Positions 32,430-42,224 of a stretch of DNA of 64,000 nucleotides are shown here, one piece after another; the first letter of the stretch is position 1; every line of letters starts with the position of its first letter. Both the position numbers and the translations under genes were made by a program. Source of the stretch: Rahnella victoriana (GTDB taxonomy: Bacteria; Pseudomonadota; Gammaproteobacteria; Enterobacterales; Enterobacteriaceae); the NCBI RefSeq assembly GCF_004330295.1, contig NZ_SJOJ01000017.1:60448-124447 (forward strand). The letters are read 5' to 3'. Below the pieces are notes generated by a model, which was given only the letters and a program-made list of their open reading frames with translations, was not told the origin of the DNA and ran no database searches.

Positions 32430-32705
32430 ATGGCACGCGTAACTGTTCAAGACGCTGTTGAGAAAATTGGTAACCGTTTTGACCTGGTGTTGGTGGCTGC
32501 TCGTCGCGCACGCCAACTGCAATCTGGTGGTAAAGATCCACTGGTCGCTGAAGAAAACGATAAATTCACCGTTATTGCCCTGCGCGAAATCGAAGAAGGC
32601 CTGATCACTAATCAGATCCTCGACGTTCGTGACCGTCAGGAGCAACAAGAGCAGGAAGCCGCAGAGATTCAGGCAGTGACTGCCATCGCTGAAGGCCGTC
32701 GTTAA
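32430..32705 (+). CDS. rpoZ: RNA polymerase omega subunit
   Basis: 91 residues, the full enterobacterial length. Begins [20 protein letters not shown] and contains the beta-prime-binding [21 protein letters not shown] segment (split here only for description) and an alanine/glutamate-rich tail. It stabilises the beta-prime subunit and forms part of the first ppGpp site on RNA polymerase, which fits its position beside spoT. spoT follows after 19 bp. Confidence 0.97.
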   Translation: MARVTVQDAVEKIGNRFDLVLVAARRARQLQSGGKDPLVAEENDKFTVIALREIEEGLITNQILDVRDRQEQQEQEAAEIQAVTAIAEGRR

Positions 32706-32724
32706 TTAACGAAACGGATCTCAC

Positions 32725-34833
32725 TTGTATATCTTTGAAAGCCTGAATCAACTGATTCAAAAATACCTGCCGGAGGAGCAAATTAAGCGCCTCGTGCAGG
32801 CTTACCTCGTGGCGCGGGATGCGCACGAGGGGCAAACACGTTCCAGCGGTGAGCCGTATATTACTCACCCGGTGGCCGTGGCCTGTATTTTGGCTGAAAT
32901 GAGGCTCGATCATGAGACTCTGATGGCGGCGTTATTACACGACGTTATCGAAGACACGCCTGCAACTTACCAGGATATGGAACAACTGTTTGGCAAGAGC
33001 GTTGCTGAGCTGGTTGAAGGCGTTTCAAAGTTAGACAAGCTGAAGTTCCGCGATAAGAAAGAAGCACAGGCGGAAAACTTCCGCAAAATGGTCATGGCGA
33101 TGGTGCAAGACATCCGCGTCATTCTGATCAAACTCGCTGACCGTACCCATAACATGCGCACGCTGGGCTCTTTGCGCCCGGATAAACGTCGCCGCATTGC
33201 CCGCGAAACGTTGGAAATTTACAGCCCGCTGGCACACCGTTTGGGTATTCATCACCTGAAAACCGAGCTCGAAGAGCTGGGCTTCGAAGCACTCTATCCA
33301 AACCGTTATCGCGTCATCAAAGAAGTGGTGAAAGCCGCGCGTGGTAACCGTAAAGAGATGATCCAAAAAATCCTCTCTGAGATAGAAGGCCGTTTAACCG
33401 AAGCCGGTATTCAGTGCCGTGTCAGTGGCCGCGAAAAACACCTGTACTCTATCTATTGCAAAATGCACCTCAAGGAACAGCGTTTCCATTCCATCATGGA
33501 TATCTACGCCTTCCGGGTGATCGTTAAAGACCTCGATACCTGCTATCGCGTGTTAGGGCAGGCTCATAGCCTCTACAAACCGCGTCCGGGTCGGGTCAAA
33601 GATTACATCGCAATCCCAAAAGCCAACGGCTATCAATCTTTGCATACCTCACTTATCGGCCCGCACGGCGTGCCGGTTGAAGTGCAGATCCGTACTGAAG
33701 ATATGGATCAGATGGCAGAGATGGGGGTTGCGGCTCACTGGGCTTATAAAGAGAACAGTGAAACCAGCACGACGGCGCAGATCCGCGCTCAACGCTGGTT
33801 GCAGAGTTTGCTTGAGCTGCAACAAAGCGCAGGCAACTCCTTTGAATTTATCGAGAGTGTGAAATCGGATCTGTTCCCGGATGAGATTTATGTCTTTACC
33901 CCGGAAGGTCGTATCGTCGAATTGCCTGCGGGCGCGACGCCGGTCGACTTTGCTTACGCAGTGCATACCGATATCGGCCATGCCTGTGTGGGCGCGCGCG
34001 TTGACCGCCAGCCTTATCCGCTTTCACAGCCGCTCACCAGCGGTCAGACTATCGAAATCATTACCGCTCCGGGTGCCCGTCCGAATGCCGCCTGGCTGAA
34101 CTTTGTTGTCAGCTCGCGCGCTCGTGCCAAAATTCGCCAGATGCTTAAAAACCTGAAACGTGATGATTCCGTTTCACTTGGCCGTCGTCTGCTGAATCAT
34201 GCGCTGGGCGCCGGTAAAAAACTCTCAGATATTCCGCCGGAAAACATCAAAAACGAGCTGGATCGCATGAAGCTCGCCGCGATGGATGACCTGCTGGCTG
34301 AAATCGGCCTCGGCAATGCCATGAGCGTGGTGGTTGCCAAAAATCTGATGGGTGACCAGTCTTCAATGGCCACGTCCGGCACCCGCAATCTGCCGATTAA
34401 AGGTGCAGATGGCGTGCTGATCACGTTCGCAAAATGCTGTCGTCCGATCCCTGGTGACCCGATCATTGCGCACGTCAGTCCGGGTAAAGGTCTGGTGATC
34501 CACCATGAATCCTGCCGTAATATTCGTGGCTATCAGAAAGAACCTGAGAAATTCATGGCCGTTGACTGGGATGACCACCAGGAAACCGATCAGGAATTTA
34601 TCGCTGAAATCAAAGTCGATATGTTCAACCATCAGGGTGCACTGGCGAACCTGACCGCAGCGATCAATGCGGCACAGTCGAACATTCAGAGTCTGAGCAC
34701 TGAAGAAAAAGACGGTCGCGTCTACAGCGCCTTTATCCGCCTGACGACCCGCGACCGCGTTCATCTGGCGAATATCATGCGTAAAATTCGTATCATGCCG
34801 GACGTCATCAAAGTTACCCGCAACCGAAACTGA
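32725..34833 (+). CDS. spoT: Bifunctional (p)ppGpp synthetase II / pyrophosphohydrolase SpoT
   Basis: 702 residues, equal to the E. coli protein. Start is TTG, as in E. coli, giving (M)YIFESLNQLIQKYLP. Domains in order: HD hydrolase (about 20-200) with HDVIEDTPATYQDM and the intact KLADRTHNMRTL; weak synthetase (about 230-350) with KPRPGRVKDYIAIPKANGYQ; TGS (about 385-450) with DEIYVFTPEGRIVELPAGAT; conserved-cysteine region AKCCRPIPGDPIIAHVSPGK; and a C-terminal ACT domain. It adjusts ppGpp during carbon, fatty-acid and iron limitation. Operonic with rpoZ and trmH (5 bp). Confidence 0.98.
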   Translation: MYIFESLNQLIQKYLPEEQIKRLVQAYLVARDAHEGQTRSSGEPYITHPVAVACILAEMRLDHETLMAALLHDVIEDTPATYQDMEQLFGKSVAELVEGVSKLDKLKFRDKKEAQAENFRKMVMAMVQDIRVILIKLADRTHNMRTLGSLRPDKRRRIARETLEIYSPLAHRLGIHHLKTELEELGFEALYPNRYRVIKEVVKAARGNRKEMIQKILSEIEGRLTEAGIQCRVSGREKHLYSIYCKMHLKEQRFHSIMDIYAFRVIVKDLDTCYRVLGQAHSLYKPRPGRVKDYIAIPKANGYQSLHTSLIGPHGVPVEVQIRTEDMDQMAEMGVAAHWAYKENSETSTTAQIRAQRWLQSLLELQQSAGNSFEFIESVKSDLFPDEIYVFTPEGRIVELPAGATPVDFAYAVHTDIGHACVGARVDRQPYPLSQPLTSGQTIEIITAPGARPNAAWLNFVVSSRARAKIRQMLKNLKRDDSVSLGRRLLNHALGAGKKLSDIPPENIKNELDRMKLAAMDDLLAEIGLGNAMSVVVAKNLMGDQSSMATSGTRNLPIKGADGVLITFAKCCRPIPGDPIIAHVSPGKGLVIHHESCRNIRGYQKEPEKFMAVDWDDHQETDQEFIAEIKVDMFNHQGALANLTAAINAAQSNIQSLSTEEKDGRVYSAFIRLTTRDRVHLANIMRKIRIMPDVIKVTRNRN

Positions 34834-34838
34834 TTGTT

Positions 34839-35537
34839 ATGACCCCAGAACGTTATGCGCGCATCCGCGAAATGCTTGCGGCCCGACAGCCAGACCTGAC
34901 GGTCTGCATGGAACAGGTGCATAAACCGCATAACGTTTCTGCCGTGATCCGTACGGCAGACGCCGTTGGCGTTCACGAAATCCATGCTGTCTGGCCCACC
35001 ACCCGGATGAAGACGCTGGTCTCTTCGGCGGCAGGCAGCAACAGTTGGGTTCAGGTCAAAACTCACAAAACCATTCAGGATGCCGTCGCCAAAATGAAGG
35101 CGCAGGGCATGCAAATTCTGGCCACCAACCTGTCAGAGAAAGCCGTCGACTTCCGCGCGATTGATTACACCCGTCCGACCTGTATTTTGCTGGGTCAGGA
35201 GAAAACGGGCATCACGCCTGAAGCATTAGCCCTGGCAGACAGCGATATCATCATTCCGATGATCGGTATGGTGCAGTCTCTTAACGTTTCCGTTGCTTCG
35301 GCGCTGATTTTGTATGAAGCCCAGCGCCAGCGTGAAAACGCCGGCATGTATCGCCGCGACACCAGCCTTCTGAGCGAGAAAGAGCAACAGCGATTGCTGT
35401 TTGAAGGTGGCTATCCGGTGCTGTCGAATGTGGCGAAACGCAAAAAACTGCCACGCCCTTTCATTGACGATCAGGGGCAAATTATTGCCGATGATGAATG
35501 GTGGTCTGCGATGCAAATGACGGTTAAAAAAAGATGA
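34839..35537 (+). CDS. trmH: tRNA (guanosine(18)-2'-O)-methyltransferase
   Basis: SPOUT-class enzyme that methylates the ribose of G18 in the tRNA D-loop. 232 residues, slightly longer than in E. coli because of the tail (FIDDQGQIIADDEWWSAMQM). Trefoil-knot motifs: NVSAVIRTADAVGVHEIHAV, CILLGQEKTGIT and IIPMIGMVQSLNVSVASAL. Starts 5 bp after spoT and overlaps the recG start by 4 bases. Confidence 0.96.
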   Translation: MTPERYARIREMLAARQPDLTVCMEQVHKPHNVSAVIRTADAVGVHEIHAVWPTTRMKTLVSSAAGSNSWVQVKTHKTIQDAVAKMKAQGMQILATNLSEKAVDFRAIDYTRPTCILLGQEKTGITPEALALADSDIIIPMIGMVQSLNVSVASALILYEAQRQRENAGMYRRDTSLLSEKEQQRLLFEGGYPVLSNVAKRKKLPRPFIDDQGQIIADDEWWSAMQMTVKKR

Positions 35538-37615
35538 AAGGTCGCCTGCTCGACGCCATCCCGCTGACGTCGCTTTCCGGCGTCGGAGCCAGTCAGGCAG
35601 ATAAACTCGCTAAGCTCGGCCTTGAAACTATTCAGGATTTACTGCTTCACCTGCCTTTGCGTTATGAAGATCGTACCCGCCTTTACACCATCAATGATTT
35701 GCAGCCCGGTATTTTCGCCACCATAGAAGGCGAAGTCCTGCGCAGCGATATCAGTTTTGGTCGCCGCAGAATGCTCACCTGTCAGATAAGCGACGGTACC
35801 GGCATGGTGACATTACGCTTCTTCAACTTTAACGCCGCGATGAAAAACAGTCTGGCCGCAGGCCGTCGTGTCACTGCTTATGGTGAAATCAAACGCGGCA
35901 CAATCGGCGCAGAAATCATTCATCCGGAATACCGCATTCAGGGTGAAAACAGCGAAGTGGTTTTGCAGGAATCGCTGACACCGGTTTACCCGACAACAGA
36001 AGGCATTCGTCAGGCAACGCTGCGTAAACTGACCGATCAGGCACTTGAACTGCTCGACACCGTGCCAATTGCCGAACTGTTGCCGGAAGAACTGAGCCGG
36101 TCGTTGATCCCGCTTCCTCAGGCGCTGCATTTGCTGCACCGCCCACCGCCTGATATCCAGCTTGCCGATCTTGAAAAAGGTCATCATCCGGCACAACGCC
36201 GTCTGATTATGGAAGAGCTGCTGGCACACAATCTCAGTATGCTGGCCGTCCGCGCCGGTACACAAAGTTATAAAGCCCTGCCGTTGCATCATGACGACCG
36301 GTTGAAGAATCAGTTTCTCGCGTCCCTTCCTTTCAGTCCGACCGGTGCGCAGCAGCGCGTGGTGGCTGAAATCGAGCAGGATTTAGCGAAAAGTTATCCG
36401 ATGATGCGCCTGGTTCAGGGCGACGTCGGTTCTGGTAAAACGCTGGTCGCTGCACTTGCCGCCCTTTGCGCTATCGCGCAGGGGCAGCAGGTCGGATTAA
36501 TGGCACCCACTGAATTGCTGGCCGAACAACACGCCAATAATTTCCGTCAGTGGTTTGAACCGCTGGGCATTCAGGTCGGCTGGCTGGCAGGAAAACAAAA
36601 AGGTAAAGCGCGGCAGGCGCAGCAGGACGCGATCGCCAGCGGACAGGTGTCGATGGTGGTGGGAACGCATGCCATCTTCCAGGAACAGGTTTTGTTCTCT
36701 TCGCTTTCCCTGGTCATTATTGATGAACAGCACCGTTTCGGTGTACATCAGCGTCTGGCGCTGTGGGAAAAGGGGCTGCAACAGGGCTTCCACCCGCATC
36801 AGCTGATCATGACCGCTACGCCGATCCCCCGCACACTGGCGATGACTGCCTATGCGGATCTGGATACGTCCGTCATCGACGAACTGCCTCCGGGCCGTAC
36901 GCCGGTGACAACCGTCGCGATCCCTGATACCCGCCGCAGCGACATCATCAGCCGGGTGAAAAGTGCCTGCGAACAGGAAAACCGTCAGGCTTATTGGGTG
37001 TGTACGCTGATTGAAGAATCAGAAATGCTGGAAGCTCAGGCCGCAGAAGCCACCTGGGAAGGGCTGAAAGAGGCGCTTCCGGCACTCAATATCGGACTGG
37101 TTCATGGGCGCATGAAAGCGCAGGAAAAACAGGCCGTCATGCAGGCGTTCAAACAGGGTGAAGTGCAACTGCTGGTTGCCACCACCGTGATTGAAGTGGG
37201 CGTCGATGTTCCCAATGCCAGCCTGATGATTATCGAAAACCCGGAGCGTTTAGGACTGGCGCAGTTGCACCAGTTACGCGGACGCGTCGGGCGCGGTGCT
37301 GTCGCGTCTCACTGCGTTCTGCTCTATAAAACGCCCCTTAGTAAAACTGCGCAGAAACGTTTGCAGGTTTTACGCGACAGCAACGACGGCTTTGTCATTG
37401 CCCAGCAGGATTTAGAAATCCGCGGGCCGGGCGAATTACTGGGTACGCGCCAGACCGGCAGTGCCGAGTTTAAAGTCGCGGACCTGTTGCGTGACCAGGC
37501 GATGATCCCCGATGTACAGCGCATTGCGCGTTATCTGCAGCAGCAGTTCCCTGAACATGCCAGGGCCCTGATTGAGCGCTGGCTGCCAGAACGCGTCCGC
37601 TATACCAACGCCTGA
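35534..37615 (+). CDS. recG: ATP-dependent DNA helicase RecG
   Basis: Branch-migration helicase of replication-fork repair, 693 residues as in E. coli. N-terminal wedge/OB domain (to about 280) recognises the fork; helicase motifs follow: Walker A QGDVGSGKTLVA, DEQH box VIIDEQHRFGVHQR, motif III TATPIPRTLA, then ATTVIEVGVDVPNASLMII and QLRGRVGRG in the second RecA-like half. Last gene of the gmk-to-recG group; no rho-independent terminator is visible immediately downstream. Confidence 0.98.
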   Translation: MKGRLLDAIPLTSLSGVGASQADKLAKLGLETIQDLLLHLPLRYEDRTRLYTINDLQPGIFATIEGEVLRSDISFGRRRMLTCQISDGTGMVTLRFFNFNAAMKNSLAAGRRVTAYGEIKRGTIGAEIIHPEYRIQGENSEVVLQESLTPVYPTTEGIRQATLRKLTDQALELLDTVPIAELLPEELSRSLIPLPQALHLLHRPPPDIQLADLEKGHHPAQRRLIMEELLAHNLSMLAVRAGTQSYKALPLHHDDRLKNQFLASLPFSPTGAQQRVVAEIEQDLAKSYPMMRLVQGDVGSGKTLVAALAALCAIAQGQQVGLMAPTELLAEQHANNFRQWFEPLGIQVGWLAGKQKGKARQAQQDAIASGQVSMVVGTHAIFQEQVLFSSLSLVIIDEQHRFGVHQRLALWEKGLQQGFHPHQLIMTATPIPRTLAMTAYADLDTSVIDELPPGRTPVTTVAIPDTRRSDIISRVKSACEQENRQAYWVCTLIEESEMLEAQAAEATWEGLKEALPALNIGLVHGRMKAQEKQAVMQAFKQGEVQLLVATTVIEVGVDVPNASLMIIENPERLGLAQLHQLRGRVGRGAVASHCVLLYKTPLSKTAQKRLQVLRDSNDGFVIAQQDLEIRGPGELLGTRQTGSAEFKVADLLRDQAMIPDVQRIARYLQQQFPEHARALIERWLPERVRYTNA

Positions 37616-37730
37616 GTCTCCTTTTCCTGCTTTTATACCCTCGAAACATTATTGAAAATGATGTTTCACCCTCAACACATTTTTTCCATTTCTCCTTATC
37701 CTCCCTCAACTGCGCTTTCTGCATCGGTTA

Positions 37731-37775
37731 TTTGATAACCTTCACAGAGTGAGGCAAAGCCGGTAACCGGTTCCA
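37731..37775 (+). promoter_or_regulatory. Candidate CRP site and LacI-type operator ahead of the PTS gene
   Basis: TTTGA-N6-TCACA at 37731-37746 matches the CRP consensus in all but one core position. It is followed by GGTAACCGGTTCCA at 37762-37775, centred on the palindrome AACCGGTT, typical of GalR/LacI-family operators. Both lie 70-115 bp before the EIIC start codon. Sites are seen; regulators are inferred. Confidence 0.5.
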
Positions 37776-37845
37776 CACCCCACCACTACACTGATGATAA
37801 TTAAGGCAACCCTGTCTGATGTCCTCAACATAAGGCCAAATCATC

Positions 37846-39171
37846 ATGAGTATCAGCCAATCCCTCTTTACTTTTATAGAACAGAAAATCAGCCCCTTTG
37901 CCGCACGACTGTCCTCTCAGCGACATGTCATGGCGGTGCGCGACGGCTTCATTTCAGCAATGCCCTTTATGATTGTTGGATCATTTTTATTGGTTTTCGT
38001 GCATCCGCCCTTTTCGCCGGAATCGTCATGGGGTTTCGCCAGAAGCTGGCTGGCGCTCTCGGCAAAATATGAAGTGCAGATCCTGACGCCGTTCAATATG
38101 ACCATGGGCATCATGTCGATCTATATCTCGGCATCGATTGCCTACAATCTGGCACGGAGTTACAAACTTGACCCGTTCATGACAGCCATGCTGGCGCTGA
38201 TGTCTTTCCTGCTGGTGGCCGCGCCACAAATTGATGAAAAGATGCCGACGGCGGCGCTGGGCGGTGTGGGGATCTTTACCGCCATTCTGGTTGCCATTTA
38301 CGTCACGGAGCTGACGCGGTTACTGAAAAAATACAATATCGGCATCCGCTTACCCGAGCAGGTACCGTCAAACATTAAGCATTCATTTGATTTGCTGATC
38401 CCGATTATTGCTGTGGTAGTGACGCTTTTCCCGCTGAGTTTGCTGGTGCAATACGGGTTTGATATGTTGCTGCCGCAGGCAATTATGGCGCTGTTCGAGC
38501 CGCTGATTTCCGCCGCTGACTCGCTGCCTGCGGTGCTGCTGGCCGTGCTGATTTGTCATCTGCTGTGGTTTGCCGGTATTCATGGCTCAGCCATCGTTTC
38601 CGGCATGTTGCAGGCATTCTGGCTGACCAATCTCGGGCTTAATCAGACAGCCCTCGCTGCCGGTTTACCGATGACGCATATCATGACTGAGGCATTCTGG
38701 AATTTCCTGATCGTGATTGGCGGGTCCGGCGCGACCATAGGACTGGTGCTGCTGTTTTGTCGCAGTAAGTCAGCGCACCTGCGCACAATGGGGAAACTCA
38801 GTCTGGTGCCGAGCTGTTTCAATATCAATGAACCGGTCATTTTCGGCACGCCTATCGTAATGAATCCGGTCTTTTTTATCCCCTTCCTGCTGGCACCCAT
38901 GGTCAACGCCGTCATCGCCTATCTGGCCGTGTCGACCGATCTGCTTCCGCATATGATTTCACTGGTTCCGTGGACGTCTCCGGCACCTGTCGGGGCGGCA
39001 TGGGCAATGGGCTGGGATTTCAAAGTATCGATTCTGGTCGTTCTGCTGATGGCGCTGTCGATGGTGATTTATTATCCGTTCTTCAAGGTCTACGAGAAGC
39101 AGTTAATGACGCAGGAGAAAGCCGCCGAAGCTGAACAGGTGTTCTCTGAAAAGGCCGACGCCACGCAATAA
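37846..39171 (+). CDS. PTS EIIC permease, lactose/cellobiose (chitobiose) family, orphan
   Basis: 441 residues with about ten hydrophobic helices. Family features: start SLFTFIEQKISPFAARLSSQ, VMAVRDGFISAMPFMIVGSF, the HGSAIVSGMLQAFW segment and the substrate region NINEPVIFGTPIVMNP, with the NEP glutamate that binds the sugar hydroxyl. It is the membrane transporter of a sugar phosphotransferase system, but no EIIA, EIIB or glycosidase gene is next to it, so it must borrow components encoded elsewhere or act differently. Closed by a strong terminator. In E. coli the space between recG and gltS holds no such gene. Cellobiose- or chitobiose-type beta-diglycosides are the likely substrates. Confidence 0.87.
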   Translation: MSISQSLFTFIEQKISPFAARLSSQRHVMAVRDGFISAMPFMIVGSFLLVFVHPPFSPESSWGFARSWLALSAKYEVQILTPFNMTMGIMSIYISASIAYNLARSYKLDPFMTAMLALMSFLLVAAPQIDEKMPTAALGGVGIFTAILVAIYVTELTRLLKKYNIGIRLPEQVPSNIKHSFDLLIPIIAVVVTLFPLSLLVQYGFDMLLPQAIMALFEPLISAADSLPAVLLAVLICHLLWFAGIHGSAIVSGMLQAFWLTNLGLNQTALAAGLPMTHIMTEAFWNFLIVIGGSGATIGLVLLFCRSKSAHLRTMGKLSLVPSCFNINEPVIFGTPIVMNPVFFIPFLLAPMVNAVIAYLAVSTDLLPHMISLVPWTSPAPVGAAWAMGWDFKVSILVVLLMALSMVIYYPFFKVYEKQLMTQEKAAEAEQVFSEKADATQ

Positions 39172-39190
39172 CAGGCAGGGAAGGAAGGAG

Positions 39191-39227
39191 ACAGGCACAG
39201 AAGCGATGTTTCTGTGCCTGTTTTTTT
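39191..39227. terminator. Terminator between the PTS gene and gltS
   Basis: 12-bp stem ACAGGCACAGAA (39191-39202) and TTCTGTGCCTGT (39210-39221), 7-nt loop, then a run of T. The gltS stop codon (39226-39228) lies in the T-run. Confidence 0.92.
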
Positions 39228-40437
39228 AGCTGATAGCCGGGAATATCGGCAGCATCAGATAGAGTTTAATGACAATCGCATTGGCGATATCGATGAAGAA
39301 GGCCCCAACCATCGGCACCACCAGAAACGCAAGATGCGAAGGACCAAACTGATTGGTGATCGCCTGCATATTGGCAATGGCTGTCGGCGTCGCGCCCAGT
39401 CCGAAACCGCAGTGCCCGGCCGCCAGCACCGCCGCGTCGTAGTTTTTCCCCATCACGCGATAAGTGACAAAAATCGCGTAAAGTGCCATCGCGAGGGTTT
39501 GTACCATCAGAATCGCCATCATCGGCAGCGCCAGTGACGCCATCTCCCATAACTTCAGACTCATCAATGCCATGGCGAGGAACAGCGACAAGCTGACATT
39601 ACCCAGCACGGACACTGCGCGATCGAAGACACGATAAAAACCCAGCCATGCCAGCACATTACTCAGGATCACACCGACGAAGAGCACGCAGACAAATGTC
39701 GGGATTTCAAATGCCGAACCCTGCAACAGGCCGGAGATGTGCGTCCCCGCGGTCAGGCAGATCGCAATCAGCGCGATGGTTTCCACCATCACCAGGGGCG
39801 TGATCATTCTGCCAATCGACGGTTTCTCAAAGGCGCTCGGGTCGACCGTATCCTCAGGGGTACCGTGAGGTGTGGAAGAATGGCTCACCAGATAGCGCGC
39901 CACCGGGCCACCGATAATCCCACCGAGTACCAGACCGAAGGTCGCACAGGCCATGGCAACTTCTGTCGCGTTTTCAAAACCATAACGCTCGGTGAACAGC
40001 TTGCTCCACGCCGCGCCGGTGCCGTGACCACCGGAAAGGGTAATCGACCCCGCCAGCAGCCCCATCAGCGGATCCAGACCGAGCATTTTCGCCATGCCGA
40101 TACCGATGGCATTTTGCAAAAGCAATAAACCCACAACCACAAAAACCAGCAGGAAAAGGGATTTTCCCCCTGCTCTCAGGCTTGCCAGATTGGCGTTAAG
40201 GCCGATCGTCGCAAAAAATGCCAGCATCAGTGGCTCTTTTAAGGACATGTCGAAACCGACTTCCCAGCCGAACATCTGATTGGCGATCAGCAGCAGCAAA
40301 GCGACCAGTAACCCTCCGGCGACGGGTTCAGGAATGGTGTATTTATTGAGGAATTTGACCGACTGGACGCATTTTCGTCCTAAAAGGAGTACCAACGTGG
40401 CGGCAACCAGTGTGCCGTAGGTATCGAGTTGAATCAT
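39226..40437 (-). CDS. gltS: Sodium/glutamate symporter
   Basis: Inner-membrane glutamate:sodium symporter of the ESS family, 403 residues. Start MIQLDTYGTLVAATLVLLLG, an early YTIPEPVAGGLLVAL and the two inverted re-entrant loop regions, seen as SGGHGTGAAWSKLF and GHCGFGLGATPTAIAN, are conserved. About ten membrane helices. Monocistronic; 238 bp separate it from divergent xanP. Confidence 0.96.
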   Translation of the reverse strand: MIQLDTYGTLVAATLVLLLGRKCVQSVKFLNKYTIPEPVAGGLLVALLLLIANQMFGWEVGFDMSLKEPLMLAFFATIGLNANLASLRAGGKSLFLLVFVVVGLLLLQNAIGIGMAKMLGLDPLMGLLAGSITLSGGHGTGAAWSKLFTERYGFENATEVAMACATFGLVLGGIIGGPVARYLVSHSSTPHGTPEDTVDPSAFEKPSIGRMITPLVMVETIALIAICLTAGTHISGLLQGSAFEIPTFVCVLFVGVILSNVLAWLGFYRVFDRAVSVLGNVSLSLFLAMALMSLKLWEMASLALPMMAILMVQTLAMALYAIFVTYRVMGKNYDAAVLAAGHCGFGLGATPTAIANMQAITNQFGPSHLAFLVVPMVGAFFIDIANAIVIKLYLMLPIFPAIS

Positions 40438-40675
40438 TGACGAACTCCATTCTAAAATAAATCCAATAAAATTATTACGTTATAAACTTTTCGCTTACCG
40501 TTTTTTTCCCAGAGGCTGAATTAGAAGTCATTCACGCTGCATTACGCAAGAAAAACAGGCCATAAACGCCACCTAAACTCAAACCAGCCACTGAAAATTG
40601 CTGATAGCAAACGATTGCTTTTGTCGTTAATTTCAATAAAAATGCCCGCTTTGCCGCTTATTGGAATGCCACAAC

Positions 40676-42070
40676 ATGAGTTCGCAAACCGCAGAACAAG
40701 AAACACAGCACCCCGATCTCTCCCGCCAGCAAAAAAGTGAACTGATTTACCGGCTCGAAGACCGCCCGCCTTTACCTCAGACGTTATTTGCCGCCTGTCA
40801 GCACTTGCTGGCGATGTTTGTTGCGGTGATCACACCGGCATTACTGATTTGTCAGGCGCTGGGTCTGCCTGCACAGGACACTCAGCACATCATCAGCATG
40901 TCGCTGTTCGCCTCCGGTCTTGCGTCTATTTTGCAGATCAAAACCTGGGGGCCGGTCGGTTCCGGTTTGCTGTCCATTCAGGGCACCAGCTTTAACTTTG
41001 TGGCACCGCTGATCATGGGCGGAATGGCACTGAAGAACGGCGGCGCAGATGTACCGACCATGATGGCCGCCCTGTTCGGCACGCTGATGCTGGCTTCCTG
41101 TACTGAAATCATTCTGTCCCGTTTTCTGCATCTCGCGCGCCGCATTATCACGCCGCTGGTTTCCGGCATCGTGGTGATGATTATCGGGCTGTCACTGATT
41201 CAGGTCGGGCTGACATCGATTGGCGGCGGTTACTCCGCCATGAGTGATCACACTTTCGGCGCACCGAAAAATCTGTTGCTGGCCGCCGTGGTGCTGGTGG
41301 TGATTGTTCTGCTGAACCGTCAGCGCAACCCATATCTGCGCGTGGCATCTCTGGTGATCGCCATGGCTGTGGGTTATCTGGTGGCCTGGATGATGGGGAT
41401 GTTACCGACAGCGGCTGCGCCAGCCACCCAAAGCAACTGGATAACCTTACCGACGCCGCTGTATTACGGGCTGGGCTTCGACTGGAATCTGCTGATCCCG
41501 CTGATGCTGATTTTCATGGTGACATCGCTGGAAACCATCGGTGATATTACCGCGACCTCAGACGTGTCTGAGCAGCCGGTCAGCGGCCCGCTGTATATGA
41601 AGCGCATCAAAGGCGGCGTGCTGGCCAATGGCCTGAACTCCATGCTGTCAGCGGTGTTTAATACGTTCCCGAATTCCTGCTTCGGACAGAACAACGGCGT
41701 CATCCAGCTGACCGGTGTTGCCAGCCGTTATGTCGGTTTCGTTGTCGCGCTGATGCTGATCGTACTGGGTCTGTTCCCGGCGGTGGCCGGGTTTGTGCAG
41801 CATATTCCTGAACCGGTTCTGGGCGGTGCGACCATCGTGATGTTCGGCACCATTGCCGCATCCGGTGTGCGTATTGTTTCCCGCGAGCGCCTGAACCGCC
41901 GCGCGATTATGATCATGGCGCTTTCTCTGGCCGTCGGTATGGGTGTTTCCCAGCAACCGCTGATCCTGCAATTCGCGCCCGACTGGCTGAAAACCTTGCT
42001 GTCATCCGGTATTGCGGCAGGCGGGATTACTGCGATAGTTCTGAATCTGGTTTTCCCTCACGAGAAGTAA
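40676..42070 (+). CDS. xanP: Xanthine permease
   Basis: Proton-driven xanthine transporter of the NCS2/NAT family, 464 residues, about 14 helices. The match to E. coli XanP is very close, including [56 protein letters not shown] and the family signature [23 protein letters not shown] 40676 gives the usual short hydrophilic N-terminus; a TTG 15 bases upstream is in frame but not needed. No strong ribosome binding site is visible. Confidence 0.95.
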   Translation: MSSQTAEQETQHPDLSRQQKSELIYRLEDRPPLPQTLFAACQHLLAMFVAVITPALLICQALGLPAQDTQHIISMSLFASGLASILQIKTWGPVGSGLLSIQGTSFNFVAPLIMGGMALKNGGADVPTMMAALFGTLMLASCTEIILSRFLHLARRIITPLVSGIVVMIIGLSLIQVGLTSIGGGYSAMSDHTFGAPKNLLLAAVVLVVIVLLNRQRNPYLRVASLVIAMAVGYLVAWMMGMLPTAAAPATQSNWITLPTPLYYGLGFDWNLLIPLMLIFMVTSLETIGDITATSDVSEQPVSGPLYMKRIKGGVLANGLNSMLSAVFNTFPNSCFGQNNGVIQLTGVASRYVGFVVALMLIVLGLFPAVAGFVQHIPEPVLGGATIVMFGTIAASGVRIVSRERLNRRAIMIMALSLAVGMGVSQQPLILQFAPDWLKTLLSSGIAAGGITAIVLNLVFPHEK

Positions 42071-42095
42071 ACACAGGATGTAATCCGCGTGCAAC

Positions 42096-42130
42096 AGCGG
42101 CAGAGGGTCTGGAACCCCTGCCGCTTTTTA
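42096..42130 (+). terminator. Terminator after xanP
   Basis: Stem AGCGGCAG (42096-42103) and CTGCCGCT (42118-42125), extended inward by GGGT/ACCC pairing, followed by TTTTTATT. Confidence 0.88.
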
Positions 42131-42224
42131 TTGTCTCCATTCTGCTAACCTGTTGAGAAAAGTCGCTGTTTGCGGCATAAACAAAGAATCTTTTTTCCAC
42201 TTTCCCGCTACAGGGCTCCAGACG

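Noticed and set aside
37648..37672. Hairpin after recG as a terminator (AAACAT...ATGTTT)
   Set aside because: Short, interrupted A/T stem without a T-tract.
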